Assembly (NCBI RefSeq): GCF_000384315.1
Contig: NZ_ARVW01000001.1
Location: forward strand, 8,167,001 to 8,231,000
Direction: 5' to 3'
From: Amycolatopsis nigrescens CSC17Ta-90
Lineage (GTDB): Bacteria; Actinomycetota; Actinomycetes; Mycobacteriales; Pseudonocardiaceae
DNA: 64,000 bases
Shown: positions 34,592-43,320 of the stretch, in pieces
Layout of the letters: every line of letters begins with the position of its first letter
Position numbering within the stretch: the first letter of the stretch is position 1
Notes under the pieces: model-generated
What the model saw: the letters and a program-made list of their open reading frames with translations, nothing else
What the model was told of the DNA's origin: nothing
The model's database searches: none
Made by a program: the position numbers and the translations under genes

Positions 34592-35368
34592 TTGCCCGAT
34601 GCGTTCTACCTGCCCCTCGGCGGCGGGCGGTTCCAGCCCACCGAGCACACTTCGGGGCCGTGGACACCCGACGCACAGCACTTCGGGCCGCCGTCGGCCT
34701 TGCTGGTGCGGGCGTTGGAGGAACTGCCATCCCGGACCGACGGCATGCTCGCCAGGATCACGGTGGACATCCTCGGCCCGGCTCCGCTGACCGAACTGAC
34801 CGTGCGGGCCAGGATCGAACGGCCTGGCCGATCGGTGGAACTGCTCATCGCCGAACTCGTGGCGGGCGAGCGCACGGTCGCCCGCGCGTCCGCATGGCGG
34901 CTGGCCGGCTCGGACACCACCGAGATCGCCACAAGCACGGTGGAGCCGCTGCCCGCACCGGATGGCTTCACCGAGGCTTCGTGGCCGACGAGCTGGAGCG
35001 GCGGGTACCTGACCGCGATGGAGTGGCGGGCGGTCGCCGGCGCGATGAAGTCCCCCGGCGCGGCGGCGGTCTGGGTGCGGCAGCGGGTCGCCCTTGTGGA
35101 CGGTGAGAAACCCAGTCCGCTGCAACGGCTGCTCACCGTCGCCGATTCGGGCAACGGCGTCTCCAATTTCCTCGACCCGGACCACTGGTGGTTCATCAAC
35201 TCCGAGCTGTCCGTGCACGTCTTCCGCGAACCCGTCGGCGAGTGGATCGGACTGGACGCGGCCACCGTCGCGGGGCCGAACGGGGTCGGCACGGCCACCA
35301 GCCGGCTGCACGACACCGGTGGCCATCTCGGCTTCGGCAGCCAGGCTCTGCTCGTCCGGCCGCGGTGA
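34592..35368 (+). CDS. Double-hotdog thioesterase (TesB-like)
   Basis: 258 residues from a TTG at 34592 with AGGAG 9 nt upstream. Two hotdog repeats: N-half GPWTPDAQHFGPPSALLVRALE, C-half VSNFLDPDHWWFINSELSVHVFREPVGEWIGLDAATVAGPNGVG. The conserved Asp/His positions match the 4HBT_3 acyl-CoA thioesterase family. It would hydrolyse a medium-length acyl-CoA in the cytoplasm. It follows the nuclease gene by 27 bp in the same direction, so probably the same transcript. Confidence 0.82.
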   Translation: MPDAFYLPLGGGRFQPTEHTSGPWTPDAQHFGPPSALLVRALEELPSRTDGMLARITVDILGPAPLTELTVRARIERPGRSVELLIAELVAGERTVARASAWRLAGSDTTEIATSTVEPLPAPDGFTEASWPTSWSGGYLTAMEWRAVAGAMKSPGAAAVWVRQRVALVDGEKPSPLQRLLTVADSGNGVSNFLDPDHWWFINSELSVHVFREPVGEWIGLDAATVAGPNGVGTATSRLHDTGGHLGFGSQALLVRPR

Positions 35369-35480
35369 AGGAGCGGGGCGGACCTGCTGGAAAAAAGCAC
35401 CGCCAAGGTCCCCCATTCAGGGTTGGCGATCCGATAGCTTGAAGGACGCTCGCTACGACAAACATCTGGAGCAAGCAGGC

Positions 35481-36416
35481 ATGCAGATCACCTCGGTGGT
35501 CAACCAGAAAGGCGGGGTCGGCAAGACCTCGCTCAGCGTCGGTACCGCGGCCGCGCTGGCCGAAAGAGGTCGGCGGGTGCTGCTGATCGACCTCGACCCG
35601 CAGGGCCACGCCACCACCGAGATGCTCGGCCTGCCCGAGGTGCCCCCGCAGGCGCCCAGCCTGGCCAAGGCGCTCACCAAGATGTGGAAGGGCCCGGTCG
35701 AGGAGCTGGTCGTCAGCCATCCCCGCAGCAACATCGGCCGCGGCGGCGCCTTCGACGTGATCCCGACCTCGCCCGGCATGTTCGACCTGATCCGCAGGCT
35801 CGACCAGTTCCGGGTGCCCGGCTGGCAGCTGGCCAGGGTGGTGCAGTTCGCCAACTACGACCATCTGATCATCGACTGCCCGCCCGCGCTGGATGTGCTC
35901 ACCAACAACGCGCTCGCCGCGACGCACGGCATCCTGGTACCGGTGCAGCCGGACCGCACGAGCATCCGCGCGCTGCGCCTGCTCTACGACCAGCTCGCCT
36001 ATGTCGAGCAGACCGTGGGCCGTCCGCCGATCATTCACTACGGCCTGGTGCCGGGGCTGTACCGCCGCCCGATCTCGCACTACGCGATGGCTGCGCTGAA
36101 CGAGCTGCACACCTTCGGTTTGCCGGTGCTGCCGCACATCCCGCTCGGCGTGGTGATGAACGAAGCGGCCGCGAACGGGGTGCCGGTGACCACGTTCGCG
36201 CCGGAGACCATTCAGGCGGAGGCGTTCCGGCAGATCGCGCACGCGGTGGACACCTACCACGCGAACGGCCCGGCGCCGGCCGTGGTGCCGGCCGAGCAGG
36301 ACTTCGTCTTCGAAGACTTCATCACCGACGTCTCCGACGCCCGCAACCACAACGACAACGGGGCCAGGAAGAAGCTCTACGACCTGATGCCGAAGCGACC
36401 GCGGCCGCCGCGCTGA
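35481..36416 (+). CDS. Orphan ParA-family ATPase
   Basis: 311 residues from ATG 35481; open frame upstream is a shadow of the thioesterase. Deviant Walker A KGGVGKTS (about 10-17), with LLIDLDPQGHATTEML and LIIDCPPALDVLTNNAL. The C-terminal tail (AEQDFVFEDFITDVSDARNHNDNGARKK) has acidic and basic parts and is not in chromosome-segregation ParA. No parB is nearby, so it is probably not the chromosome partition pair; related orphan ParA proteins position other cargoes on the nucleoid. Stop is 3 bp from the convergent hydrolase stop. Confidence 0.85.
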   Translation: MQITSVVNQKGGVGKTSLSVGTAAALAERGRRVLLIDLDPQGHATTEMLGLPEVPPQAPSLAKALTKMWKGPVEELVVSHPRSNIGRGGAFDVIPTSPGMFDLIRRLDQFRVPGWQLARVVQFANYDHLIIDCPPALDVLTNNALAATHGILVPVQPDRTSIRALRLLYDQLAYVEQTVGRPPIIHYGLVPGLYRRPISHYAMAALNELHTFGLPVLPHIPLGVVMNEAAANGVPVTTFAPETIQAEAFRQIAHAVDTYHANGPAPAVVPAEQDFVFEDFITDVSDARNHNDNGARKKLYDLMPKRPRPPR

Positions 36417-36419
36417 CGC

Positions 36420-37529
36420 TCAGCCCTTCAGCAACGTTTCGAGCAGGGCGAAGGCGACCGAGTCCACTTCGGTGTCGCTGTTGGTCAAAGCCGCCACCCC
36501 GATCCCGGTTTCCGGGCTGTAGCCGGCAAAACTGCGGAAGCCGCCGGTGCCGCCGTTGTGCCAGACCACCTCGTGCCCGGTGGACTCCAGCCGCTGTCGC
36601 ACCCAGGCCAGCCCGATCCGGGTGTTTCCGTCCACAGTGAACTGAGGCTGGGTGGCCAGTGCCAGCGCGGGCGCGAGTTCTCCCGGCGCACCACCGAGAT
36701 GGGCGCGCAAGTAGCGCAGCAGGTCCGCCACCGTGCCGTAGAGCGCGCCGGCCCCGGCCAGGGTGGGAATCCGCCAGTCCTTGGTGGGCACGCCCTGCGC
36801 GTGTCCCTGCGCCTTGCGGCGGCGCTGGGCGGCGCTCAGTGCGACCGTGGTGTCGGACAACCCCAGCGGCACGGTGATCCGGCGGGCCAGAGCGTCGTAT
36901 CCCCGGTCGTCACGCGCGCCGAGCGCCTGGCCGAGCAGGCCGAACCCGTAGTTGGAGTAAGCGAAAGTGCTGCCGGGGTCGGTGACGAGTTCGGTCCGCG
37001 GCAACGCCTTGGCCAGATCGGCCAGGCTGAACGCGGCGTACGGGTCCTCCGGGTCCAGCTCGGGGTCCTCCGCCAGGCCCGGCGGCAGCGGCGGCAGGCC
37101 GGAGGTGTGCGTGGCGACGTCGGTGACGGTCACCGGGCGAGGACCGCGGACCGGCATCGGCAGCCAGGCGGGCAAGTGCTCGGCCATCGGGTCGGTCAAC
37201 CGCAGCCGTCCCCGGCACTGGCCGAGCGCCACGGCGAGGCCGGTGAACGTCTTGGTGATCGAGCCGATCTGGAAGATGGTGTCGGGTTTCGGTGCCGGTG
37301 AACCGGGCGCGCCGGTCCGGCCCGCACCGGCGGAATAACTCTGTCTCCGGTCGAAGGCCCCGAGCACCAGCCCGGGATATCCTTTCTCCCGCAAGGCTTT
37401 CGCCAGATGATCGTCCACTAAGGACTTCAGGCGGTCTGGCCCGGCGACGGCGGGCGTGGCCCCGAGCAGGGCCGCACCGGCCCCGGCGGTGGCCACGGTC
37501 AGGAAGCCGCGTCTGGTGAATCCGGTCAT
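36420..37529 (-). CDS. Tat-exported serine hydrolase (beta-lactamase/DD-peptidase family)
   Basis: 369 residues. Twin-arginine signal TRRGFLTVATAGAGAALLG with cleavage after AVA near residue 29. Active-site S-x-x-K is GSITKTF (Ser90, Lys93), the Y-x-N is YSNYGFGL and the third motif is WHNGGTGGF. The class-C beta-lactamase/D-aminopeptidase fold hydrolyses esters, amides or D-peptides. Export by the TatABC-type system encoded at 11.4-12.8 kb is likely. It lies 25 bp downstream of the ArsR gene on the same strand. Confidence 0.88.
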   Translation of the reverse strand: MTGFTRRGFLTVATAGAGAALLGATPAVAGPDRLKSLVDDHLAKALREKGYPGLVLGAFDRRQSYSAGAGRTGAPGSPAPKPDTIFQIGSITKTFTGLAVALGQCRGRLRLTDPMAEHLPAWLPMPVRGPRPVTVTDVATHTSGLPPLPPGLAEDPELDPEDPYAAFSLADLAKALPRTELVTDPGSTFAYSNYGFGLLGQALGARDDRGYDALARRITVPLGLSDTTVALSAAQRRRKAQGHAQGVPTKDWRIPTLAGAGALYGTVADLLRYLRAHLGGAPGELAPALALATQPQFTVDGNTRIGLAWVRQRLESTGHEVVWHNGGTGGFRSFAGYSPETGIGVAALTNSDTEVDSVAFALLETLLKG

Positions 37530-37554
37530 CGTTTACCCCTCTGATCGGTTCTGG

Positions 37555-38073
37555 TCAGGTCGCCGGCGGGTTGACCGCGGCGAGCAGCACGAGCAGCGGC
37601 ACCACCCGCGCACCGGGCACCACGTAACGTCCGCGCCCGGCGGCCTGCAGCCAGCCGGCCGCGACGAGCTGGCGGATGTGGTGGTAGAGCTGGCCGGTGG
37701 TGCCGAGTGCCTCGTGCTCCTTCAGCTCCGCCCCGGTACGCGCCCCGCCGAGCACTTCGCGCAACAGCAGCAGGCGGACCGGGTGCCCCAGTGCGTTGAA
37801 GGCCGCGCTGCACTCCGCCCAGTCGAGGTCGAGCAGGCCGCCGACGGTGGCCGCCTGCTGCCACTCGTAGTACTCCCCGGTCGGCAGCGGGGCTGCCCCG
37901 GCGAACAGCACCGCGCCCGCGTCCGGCTCGAGCCGTTCGCGCAGGCCGTTCAGCGCCCAGAAAACCTCTGGATCGGCGCCCGTTCTCGAGGTCTGCTGCA
38001 CGTCCCGCTGTTCGAGCCGGGCGACCCGCTCCTCCAGTTCGGCCAGCCGCGCCGGCAAGTCCGTACCGTCCAC
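37555..38073 (-). CDS. ArsR-type HTH regulator
   Basis: About 172 residues from GTG 38073, chosen because TACTAT (a good -10) ends 6 nt before it, giving a leaderless start. The frame is open further upstream but loses protein-like composition. An N-terminal coiled-coil segment (ARLAELEERVARLEQRD) precedes the HTH near the middle (FNALGHPVRLLLLREVLGGARTGAELKEHEALGTTGQLYHHIRQLVAAGWL), a winged ArsR-like fold. Co-transcribed with the downstream hydrolase. An ATTACGTAAT palindrome sits between its -10 and -35 positions and is probably its own operator. Confidence 0.8.
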   Translation of the reverse strand: MDGTDLPARLAELEERVARLEQRDVQQTSRTGADPEVFWALNGLRERLEPDAGAVLFAGAAPLPTGEYYEWQQAATVGGLLDLDWAECSAAFNALGHPVRLLLLREVLGGARTGAELKEHEALGTTGQLYHHIRQLVAAGWLQAAGRGRYVVPGARVVPLLVLLAAVNPPAT

Positions 38074-38089
38074 CCGGTCATAGTACAGA

Positions 38090-38099
38090 ATTACGTAAT
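38090..38099. promoter_or_regulatory. ATTACGTAAT palindrome in the ArsR promoter spacer (probable operator)
   Basis: A perfect 10-bp inverted repeat placed between the -10 hexamer TACTAT (38080-38085, minus strand) and a TTTACG -35-like element. A dimeric repressor bound here would stop RNA polymerase. It is AT-rich against a GC-rich background. Confidence 0.5.
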
Positions 38100-38108
38100 A
38101 GCGTAAAC

Positions 38109-39062
38109 TCAGCCGAGCAGTGCGGCACCGGCCAGCCAGGCGATCAGGGACAGCGAGCCCATCGACACCAGCGTGGTGACCAGCACGCAGTCGCGCGCGA
38201 ACCGGGCATCGATCGAGTACTGGCTGGATGCGATGAACACGTTCTGCGCGGTCGGCAACGCGGAGCACAGCACCGCCGCGAACAGCACCGGACCTGGCAG
38301 GCCGAACAGCAACCCGGCGCCCAGTGCCACCGCGGGCTGCACCGCGACCTTGAGCAGCACCGCCATCACCAGCTCCCAGCGGCGGCCGGGTTCCGGCCCC
38401 GGCCGCGGCTGCCCGCGACGTCCGGTCCAGAGCGACATGCCGAGCACGAGCAGCGCGGTGGCCACCCCGGCGTTGCCAAGGGTGTGGATCGGCCCCAGCA
38501 GCAGCTCCGGCGGGCGCAGCCCGGTGGTACCGACCAGCACGCCCAGCATGGAAGCCGCGATCACCGGGTTGCGCACCGGCAGCAGCAGCATCGAACGCCA
38601 GCGGGAACCGTTGTCGCGCCGCACATCCAGCTCGATCAGGGCGAGCATCGACGGCATCATCACCAGCGACTGCACGAGCAGCACCGCGACGATGAACGAC
38701 GAACTGCCCAGCACCTGCAACGCCACCGGGATGCCAAGGTTCGCCGCGTTGACGTAGCAGGACGCCATCCCGGTCAACGTGCGCTCGGCAGGACGGCGGC
38801 CGAACACCAGCCAGGAGACCAGGCAGCCGAGCACGCCGACCACGACCGTGCCGACGCCGAACGCGATCAGCCCCTCGTTCACCAGCGCGGAGAACGGGGT
38901 GTCGATCAGGGTGCTGAACAGCACCGCCGGCATCGCCACGTTGAACGCCAGCTTGGTGAGCACCGCGCCGGCGGGCTCACCGAGTACCGAAAACCGCTGC
39001 AGCAGGTAGCCCAGTCCGGTCAGCACCCAGATGGGCGCGAACGCGGACAGCGCTGAGGTCAA
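38109..39062 (-). CDS. AEC (auxin efflux carrier)-family transporter
   Basis: 317 residues with about ten hydrophobic helices. A TTG at 39062 overlaps the hisG TGA (TTGA), so it seems translationally coupled to hisG. The fold has two halves ([16 protein letters not shown] at the start; [14 protein letters not shown] and [20 protein letters not shown] near the end), as in the AEC family. It could export an amino acid or other metabolite; the coupling with hisG suggests a histidine-linked substrate, but that is a guess. Later in-frame starts are possible. Confidence 0.75.
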   Translation of the reverse strand: MTSALSAFAPIWVLTGLGYLLQRFSVLGEPAGAVLTKLAFNVAMPAVLFSTLIDTPFSALVNEGLIAFGVGTVVVGVLGCLVSWLVFGRRPAERTLTGMASCYVNAANLGIPVALQVLGSSSFIVAVLLVQSLVMMPSMLALIELDVRRDNGSRWRSMLLLPVRNPVIAASMLGVLVGTTGLRPPELLLGPIHTLGNAGVATALLVLGMSLWTGRRGQPRPGPEPGRRWELVMAVLLKVAVQPAVALGAGLLFGLPGPVLFAAVLCSALPTAQNVFIASSQYSIDARFARDCVLVTTLVSMGSLSLIAWLAGAALLG

Positions 39063-39904
39063 AGACGGCAGGACCGGATATCGGAGGCCAGTACCGCCTT
39101 CGCCCCGGTTTCCGCCAGCTCGTCCATGATCCGGTTGACGTCCTTGCGCGGCACCATCGCCCGCACCGCCACCCAGTCCGGGTCGGCCAGCGGGGCCACC
39201 GTCGGCGACTCCAAGCCGGGAGTGATCGCGATCGCCGCGTCCAGCAGCGAACGCGGGCAGTCGTAGTCCAGCATCATGTAGTGCTGGGCGAAGACCACAC
39301 CCTGCAACCGGGCGGTGAGCTGGGCCTTCGCCTTCGACAGCTCGGTGCCCGACCGGTGCACCAGCACCGCTTCGGACACGCAGATCGGGTCGCCGAAGGC
39401 CACCAGGTTGTGCTGGCGCAGGGTGCGGCCGGAGCCGACCACGTCCGCCACCGCGTCCGCCACGCCGAGCTGGATGGAGATCTCCACCGCACCGTCCAGC
39501 CGGATCACCTCGGCGGTGATGCCCTGGCGGGCCAGGTCGTCCCGGACCAGCCGCGGGTAGGAGGTGGCCAGCCGCTTGCCGGCCAGGTCACCCGGCTGCC
39601 AGTCGCGCCCCGCGGGGCCGGCGTAGCGGAACGTCGATCCGCCGAAGCCCAGCGACAGGGTCTCTTCCACCGGTGCGCCGGAGTCGAGCGCGAGATCGCG
39701 GCCGGTGATGCCGAGGTCCAGCTCGCCGGAGCCGACGTAGATCGGGATGTCCTTGGGCCGGAGGAAGAAGAACTCGACCTCGTTGGCCGGATCGAGCACC
39801 GTCAGGTCGCGCTGCTCATGCCGCTGGCGGTAACCGGCCTCACCGAGCATCTCCGACGCCGGCCCGGCCAGCGCTCCCTTGTTCGGCACGGCAACCCGCA
39901 GCAT
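39059..39904 (-). CDS. hisG: ATP phosphoribosyltransferase HisG (long form)
   Basis: About 281 residues from ATG 39904, with AGGGAG upstream. [19 protein letters not shown] is the N-terminus; [22 protein letters not shown] and [13 protein letters not shown] are active-site loops that bind PRPP and ATP. The C-terminal domain (about 205-281, [43 protein letters not shown]) is the histidine-sensing regulatory domain of the long form. First step of histidine synthesis. Directly follows hisE by 35 bp. Confidence 0.95.
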   Translation of the reverse strand: MLRVAVPNKGALAGPASEMLGEAGYRQRHEQRDLTVLDPANEVEFFFLRPKDIPIYVGSGELDLGITGRDLALDSGAPVEETLSLGFGGSTFRYAGPAGRDWQPGDLAGKRLATSYPRLVRDDLARQGITAEVIRLDGAVEISIQLGVADAVADVVGSGRTLRQHNLVAFGDPICVSEAVLVHRSGTELSKAKAQLTARLQGVVFAQHYMMLDYDCPRSLLDAAIAITPGLESPTVAPLADPDWVAVRAMVPRKDVNRIMDELAETGAKAVLASDIRSCRL

Positions 39905-39939
39905 TCGATCACTCCCTGTAATTCCTGTGCCCGGACCGG

Positions 39940-40203
39940 TCACAGGTAGCGGTAGACGTCCTCGGTGGAGATCCCGCGGCCGAGCATCAGCACCTGCACC
40001 CGGTAGAGCAGCTGCGAGATCTCCTCGGCCAGCCGGTCGTCGGACTCGTGCTCGGCGGCGATCCACACCTCGCCTGCTTCTTCGAGCACCTTCTTGCCCT
40101 GCGCGTGCACGCCGTCGTCCAGTGCCGCGACCGTGCCCGAACCCTGCGGGCGGGTCCTGGCGCGTTCGGCAAGCTCGGCGAACAGCTCATCGAAGGTCTT
40201 CAC
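39940..40203 (-). CDS. hisE: Phosphoribosyl-ATP pyrophosphohydrolase HisE
   Basis: About 87 residues from GTG 40203 ([17 protein letters not shown]), matching the HisE family start. An upstream in-frame GTG (40272) would add 23 residues that do not resemble HisE. Core: [32 protein letters not shown], the all-alpha NTP-pyrophosphatase fold with E-x-x-E..E-x-x-D metal ligands. It removes pyrophosphate from phosphoribosyl-ATP. The hisE-hisG pair is conserved near metH in actinobacteria. Confidence 0.93.
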   Translation of the reverse strand: MKTFDELFAELAERARTRPQGSGTVAALDDGVHAQGKKVLEEAGEVWIAAEHESDDRLAEEISQLLYRVQVLMLGRGISTEDVYRYL

Positions 40204-40413
40204 GGTCTGCAGATCCTTCCACCCCGCGTTGAGCTGGGAGTATCCGGGTTCCCACGGTGACGGCTCGGTCACACTGCGACCGTGCGGCCGAGCCCGCGAC
40301 ACGCCCGGCGATACTCCAAATGGCGCAAAGAAAGTTGACGTACTCGAAGAATTGCACTTGGCTTAAAAACTCCGACCGCTCCGAAGTTCGCTGAGAGAAC
40401 GGGAAGAAGTGAT

Positions 40414-41226
40414 ATGGCCAGCCAGGAGTCACGCGCTCGAAACTTTTCGGAAACCTTGGCCTCAGGAGGGCCGCTGCAGATCAAACTCCCGCTACCGGCA
40501 GATCGGCTCGATCAGGATGCCGAACACTGTTCGGTCCTCGTCGACGGGGAGTGGCGTGATCTCCGTTTTCACGATTATGACCAGATTTACCGAATTCCCG
40601 GGCTGTACGAGCAGCTCTTCCACGGCATTCTTGACTGCCGTTCACCCGACGTGATTGCGAAATTGCTGAAAGAGGAACTCCAGCAGGACGGATTCGCGGG
40701 CAGCGACCTGCGCGTGCTCGACCTCGGTGCCGGCAACGGCCTCGTCGGCGAGCAGCTGCACAACATGGACGTCGGCAAGCTGATCGGGGTGGACATCATC
40801 CCGGAGGCCAGGGAGGCCGCACTGCGCGACCGGCCCACGATCTATGACGCCTATCACGTCGCCGACATGACCGACCTGCCGCCGGCAGTGCACGCGGAGC
40901 TGAAAGCGGCGAAGTTCAACACCATGTGCTGCGTGGCCGCGCTCGGCTATGCGGACATTCCGCCGGCCGCGTTCCGCGCGGCGTTCAACCTGGTCAGCGA
41001 CAACGGCTGGATCGCGTTCAACATCAAGGACCGGTTCCTCGCCGACGACGACACCTCGGGATTCGCGACGCTGGTCCGGCGACTGCGCGAAGAGAAGGTC
41101 CTCGAACTGCTCGCCTCCGAGCGGTACGAGCACCGGCGCAACGTGAACGGCGAGCCGCTGCACTACGTGGCGCTGGTCGGCACCAAGCACGGTGACATCC
41201 CGGAAGAGTTCCTGCCAGGACGGTGA
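40414..41226 (+). CDS. SAM-dependent methyltransferase (class I)
   Basis: 270 residues. Motif I VLDLGAGNGLVGEQL (about 97-111), then LIGVDIIPEAREAAL (acidic Asp for the ribose). FNTMCCVAALGYADIP is the substrate-side stretch. The first 60 codons use more A/T-ending codons than neighbours, which may mark transfer or just a disordered N-terminus. A GGGAAGAAG sequence precedes the ATG. Divergent from hisE across a 210-bp gap whose right half is AT-rich and probably holds its promoter. The target of methylation is unknown. Confidence 0.78.
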   Translation: MASQESRARNFSETLASGGPLQIKLPLPADRLDQDAEHCSVLVDGEWRDLRFHDYDQIYRIPGLYEQLFHGILDCRSPDVIAKLLKEELQQDGFAGSDLRVLDLGAGNGLVGEQLHNMDVGKLIGVDIIPEAREAALRDRPTIYDAYHVADMTDLPPAVHAELKAAKFNTMCCVAALGYADIPPAAFRAAFNLVSDNGWIAFNIKDRFLADDDTSGFATLVRRLREEKVLELLASERYEHRRNVNGEPLHYVALVGTKHGDIPEEFLPGR

Positions 41227-41233
41227 TGCCGGA

Positions 41234-41728
41234 TCACCAGAGCCCGCCTCGCTCGAACTCGAGCAGGTGGCGCTTGCGTTCGATCCCGCCGCCATAGCCG
41301 GTGAGGCTGCCCGTGGCGCCCACCACCCGGTGACAGGGCACCACGATGCTGATCGGGTTCTTGCCGTTGGCGAGGCCGACCGCCCGCGCGGCGGTCGGCT
41401 GCCCGAGCCGGTCGGCGAGCTGGCCGTAGGAGATCGTCTCGCCGAACGGGATCGCGCACAGCTCGGTCCACACCCGGCGCTGGAACGGGGTGCCCACCAG
41501 TGCGAGCGGAAGCTCGAACACGGTCCGCCCGCCGGCGAAGTACTCGGCGAGCTGGGCCTCGGCGTCGGCGAACAGGTCGGCGTCCGGCACGCCGAAGGTC
41601 TCCTCCGGCGGACGGTACCGCTGCTGGTCCATGTACAGACCGGTCAGCGTGCCGTCCGCCGCGACCAGGGTCAGTTTGCCGACCGGACTGTCCACCACGT
41701 GGTGCGCCCGGTTGTCGGTGCGGATCAT
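41234..41728 (-). CDS. ogt: Methylated-DNA--protein-cysteine methyltransferase
   Basis: 164 residues. Active-site motif [10 protein letters not shown] with Cys132; N-terminal half [10 protein letters not shown] and the helix-turn-helix [31 protein letters not shown] with the Arg finger. It removes O6-alkyl groups from guanine by suicide transfer. It is 36 bp downstream of an Ada-like AlkA gene, so the two repair functions are co-expressed. Confidence 0.94.
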   Translation of the reverse strand: MIRTDNRAHHVVDSPVGKLTLVAADGTLTGLYMDQQRYRPPEETFGVPDADLFADAEAQLAEYFAGGRTVFELPLALVGTPFQRRVWTELCAIPFGETISYGQLADRLGQPTAARAVGLANGKNPISIVVPCHRVVGATGSLTGYGGGIERKRHLLEFERGGLW

Positions 41729-41740
41729 CGTTTTCCCTTC

Positions 41741-41770
41741 AGGTCAAGCAGGTTCAAGCAAGTTCAAGCG
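41741..41770. repeat. Three tandem 10-bp repeats at the alkA end
   Basis: Decamers aggtcaagca, ggttcaagca and agttcaagcg in a row on the plus strand. The third covers the alkA stop codon and the others fill part of the gap to ogt. A 10-bp period could be slippage that shifted the alkA C-terminus, or a binding site. Confidence 0.45.
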
Positions 41771-43236
41771 GCCGGGAGGTGGTTGATCGGGTGCTCGCCG
41801 GTGGCCCACAGGTACTGGACCGCGTAGGCGCGCCAAGGCCGCCACCGCTCGGCGTGCGCGGTCAGCGCGGCGGCTCCGGCCGGCAGACCGAGCGCACCGG
41901 CGGCGGCACGGATACCGAGGTCGGAAGGGATGAAAGCGTCCGGGTCGCCCAACGCGCGCATCGCGATGGTCTCCACCGTCCACGGCCCGAAGCCGGGCAA
42001 GGCGTCCAGCTGGGCGCGGGCTTTCGCCCAGTCACTGCCCGCGCCGAGGTCGAGCTCGCCGGAGGCCAGCGCCTCGGCCAGCACGGCGAAAGTCCGCCGG
42101 CGACTGGCCGGCATCGCCAGGGTCGCCGGGTCCACTTCGGCGAGCGCATCGGGGCCGGGGAACAGGTGGGTCAGCCCGCCGTGCGGGTCCTCGACCGGCT
42201 CGCCGTGCGAGGTCACCAGCCGGGCGGCGTGGGTGCGCGCCGCGGCGGTGGACACCTGCTGCCCGAGTACCGCGCGGACCGCGAACTCCTCGGCGTCCAC
42301 GGTCCGCGGCACCCGGCGTCCGGGGTTCTTCGCGATGTACGGGGCGAGCACCGGGTCGCCGGCCAGCTGCTCGTCCACCGCCACCGGGTCGGCGTCCAGG
42401 TCGAGCAGCCACCGGCAGCGGCTGATCGCCATCGCCAGGTCCCGCAGGTCGCTCAGGGTGAGCCGGCAGTCGATGTACTCCGGGACCGGCCGCAGCTCGA
42501 CCAGCCCGGGACCGTGCGGCAGCCGCAGGGTCCGCCGGTACGCCCCGTCGCGCCACTCCTCCACCCCGGGCACCGCGGTCGCGGCCAGGTGCCCGAACAG
42601 GTTGTCCGGGCACAGCGGCGCCCGGAACGGCAGCCGAAGCGACAGCACACCCGGCGCCGAGGTCGGCTTCCGGTGCGCGGCCCGGCGCCGAAGCTCGGTC
42701 GGGGACAGCGCGAACACGGCCTGCACGGTGTCGTTGAAGGCCCTGATGCTGGCGAACCCGGCGGCCAGCGCGAGCTCGGCCATCGGCAACGTGGTCGTCT
42801 CGATCAGCAGCCGCGCGGTCTGCGCCCGCTGTGCCCTGGCCAGTGCGAGCGGACCGGCGCCGAGCTCGGCGCGCAGCTGGCGCTCGATCTGGCGCACGCT
42901 GTAACCCAGCCGCGCGGCCAATCCCGGCACGCCGTCGGTGTCCACCACGCCGTCCGCGATCAGCCGCATCGCCCTGGCGACCAGATCCGCGCGCTCGTTC
43001 CACAGCGGCGACCCCGGGCTCGCGTCCGGCCGACACCGCTTGCAGGCCCGGAAACCGGCCTGCTGCGCCGCCGCGGCGCTCGGGTAGAAGACCATGTTCC
43101 GCACCTTCGGCGGGACCACCGGGCAGCTCGGTCGGCAGTAGATCCCGGTGGTCAGCACCGCGGTGAAGAACCACCCGTCGAACCGGGCGTCCTTGGATCG
43201 CACGGCCCGCACACAGCGCTCCACGTCTTCGTACAT
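41764..43236 (-). CDS. alkA: Ada-like AlkA: methylphosphotriester sensor / HTH / 3-methyladenine glycosylase fusion
   Basis: 490 residues in three modules. (1) Ada zinc domain (1-75) with Cys34, Cys38, Cys65 and Cys68; Cys34 is the expected methyl acceptor. (2) AraC-type HTH (about 85-180, LGYSVRQIERQLRAEL; LALAAGFASIRAFNDTVQAVF). (3) HhH-GPD glycosylase (about 195-490) with LPGFGPWTVETIAMRALGDPDAFIPSDLGIRAA; the Asp in DLGIRAA is the catalytic Asp. It would sense DNA methylation, activate its own operon and excise 3-methyladenine. ogt supplies the missing O6-methyltransferase part of E. coli Ada. Confidence 0.93.
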   Translation of the reverse strand: MYEDVERCVRAVRSKDARFDGWFFTAVLTTGIYCRPSCPVVPPKVRNMVFYPSAAAAQQAGFRACKRCRPDASPGSPLWNERADLVARAMRLIADGVVDTDGVPGLAARLGYSVRQIERQLRAELGAGPLALARAQRAQTARLLIETTTLPMAELALAAGFASIRAFNDTVQAVFALSPTELRRRAAHRKPTSAPGVLSLRLPFRAPLCPDNLFGHLAATAVPGVEEWRDGAYRRTLRLPHGPGLVELRPVPEYIDCRLTLSDLRDLAMAISRCRWLLDLDADPVAVDEQLAGDPVLAPYIAKNPGRRVPRTVDAEEFAVRAVLGQQVSTAAARTHAARLVTSHGEPVEDPHGGLTHLFPGPDALAEVDPATLAMPASRRRTFAVLAEALASGELDLGAGSDWAKARAQLDALPGFGPWTVETIAMRALGDPDAFIPSDLGIRAAAGALGLPAGAAALTAHAERWRPWRAYAVQYLWATGEHPINHLPAA

Positions 43237-43320
43237 GCGCTCAGTCTTGCCCGCACCGACCTGGTGGTCTAGCGAAAAAACGACATCATCCTCGCGGTCG
43301 CCGATGGTGTCGCGAAACCG

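Noticed and set aside
35481..36416. Chromosome partition locus (parAB/parS)
   Set aside because: No parB follows and no obvious parS palindrome was seen nearby, so it is listed as an orphan ParA.
40204..40272. N-terminal extension of HisE from the upstream GTG
   Set aside because: The extra 23 residues do not resemble HisE, while the GTG at 40203 gives the family start. The extension stays possible but is not supported.
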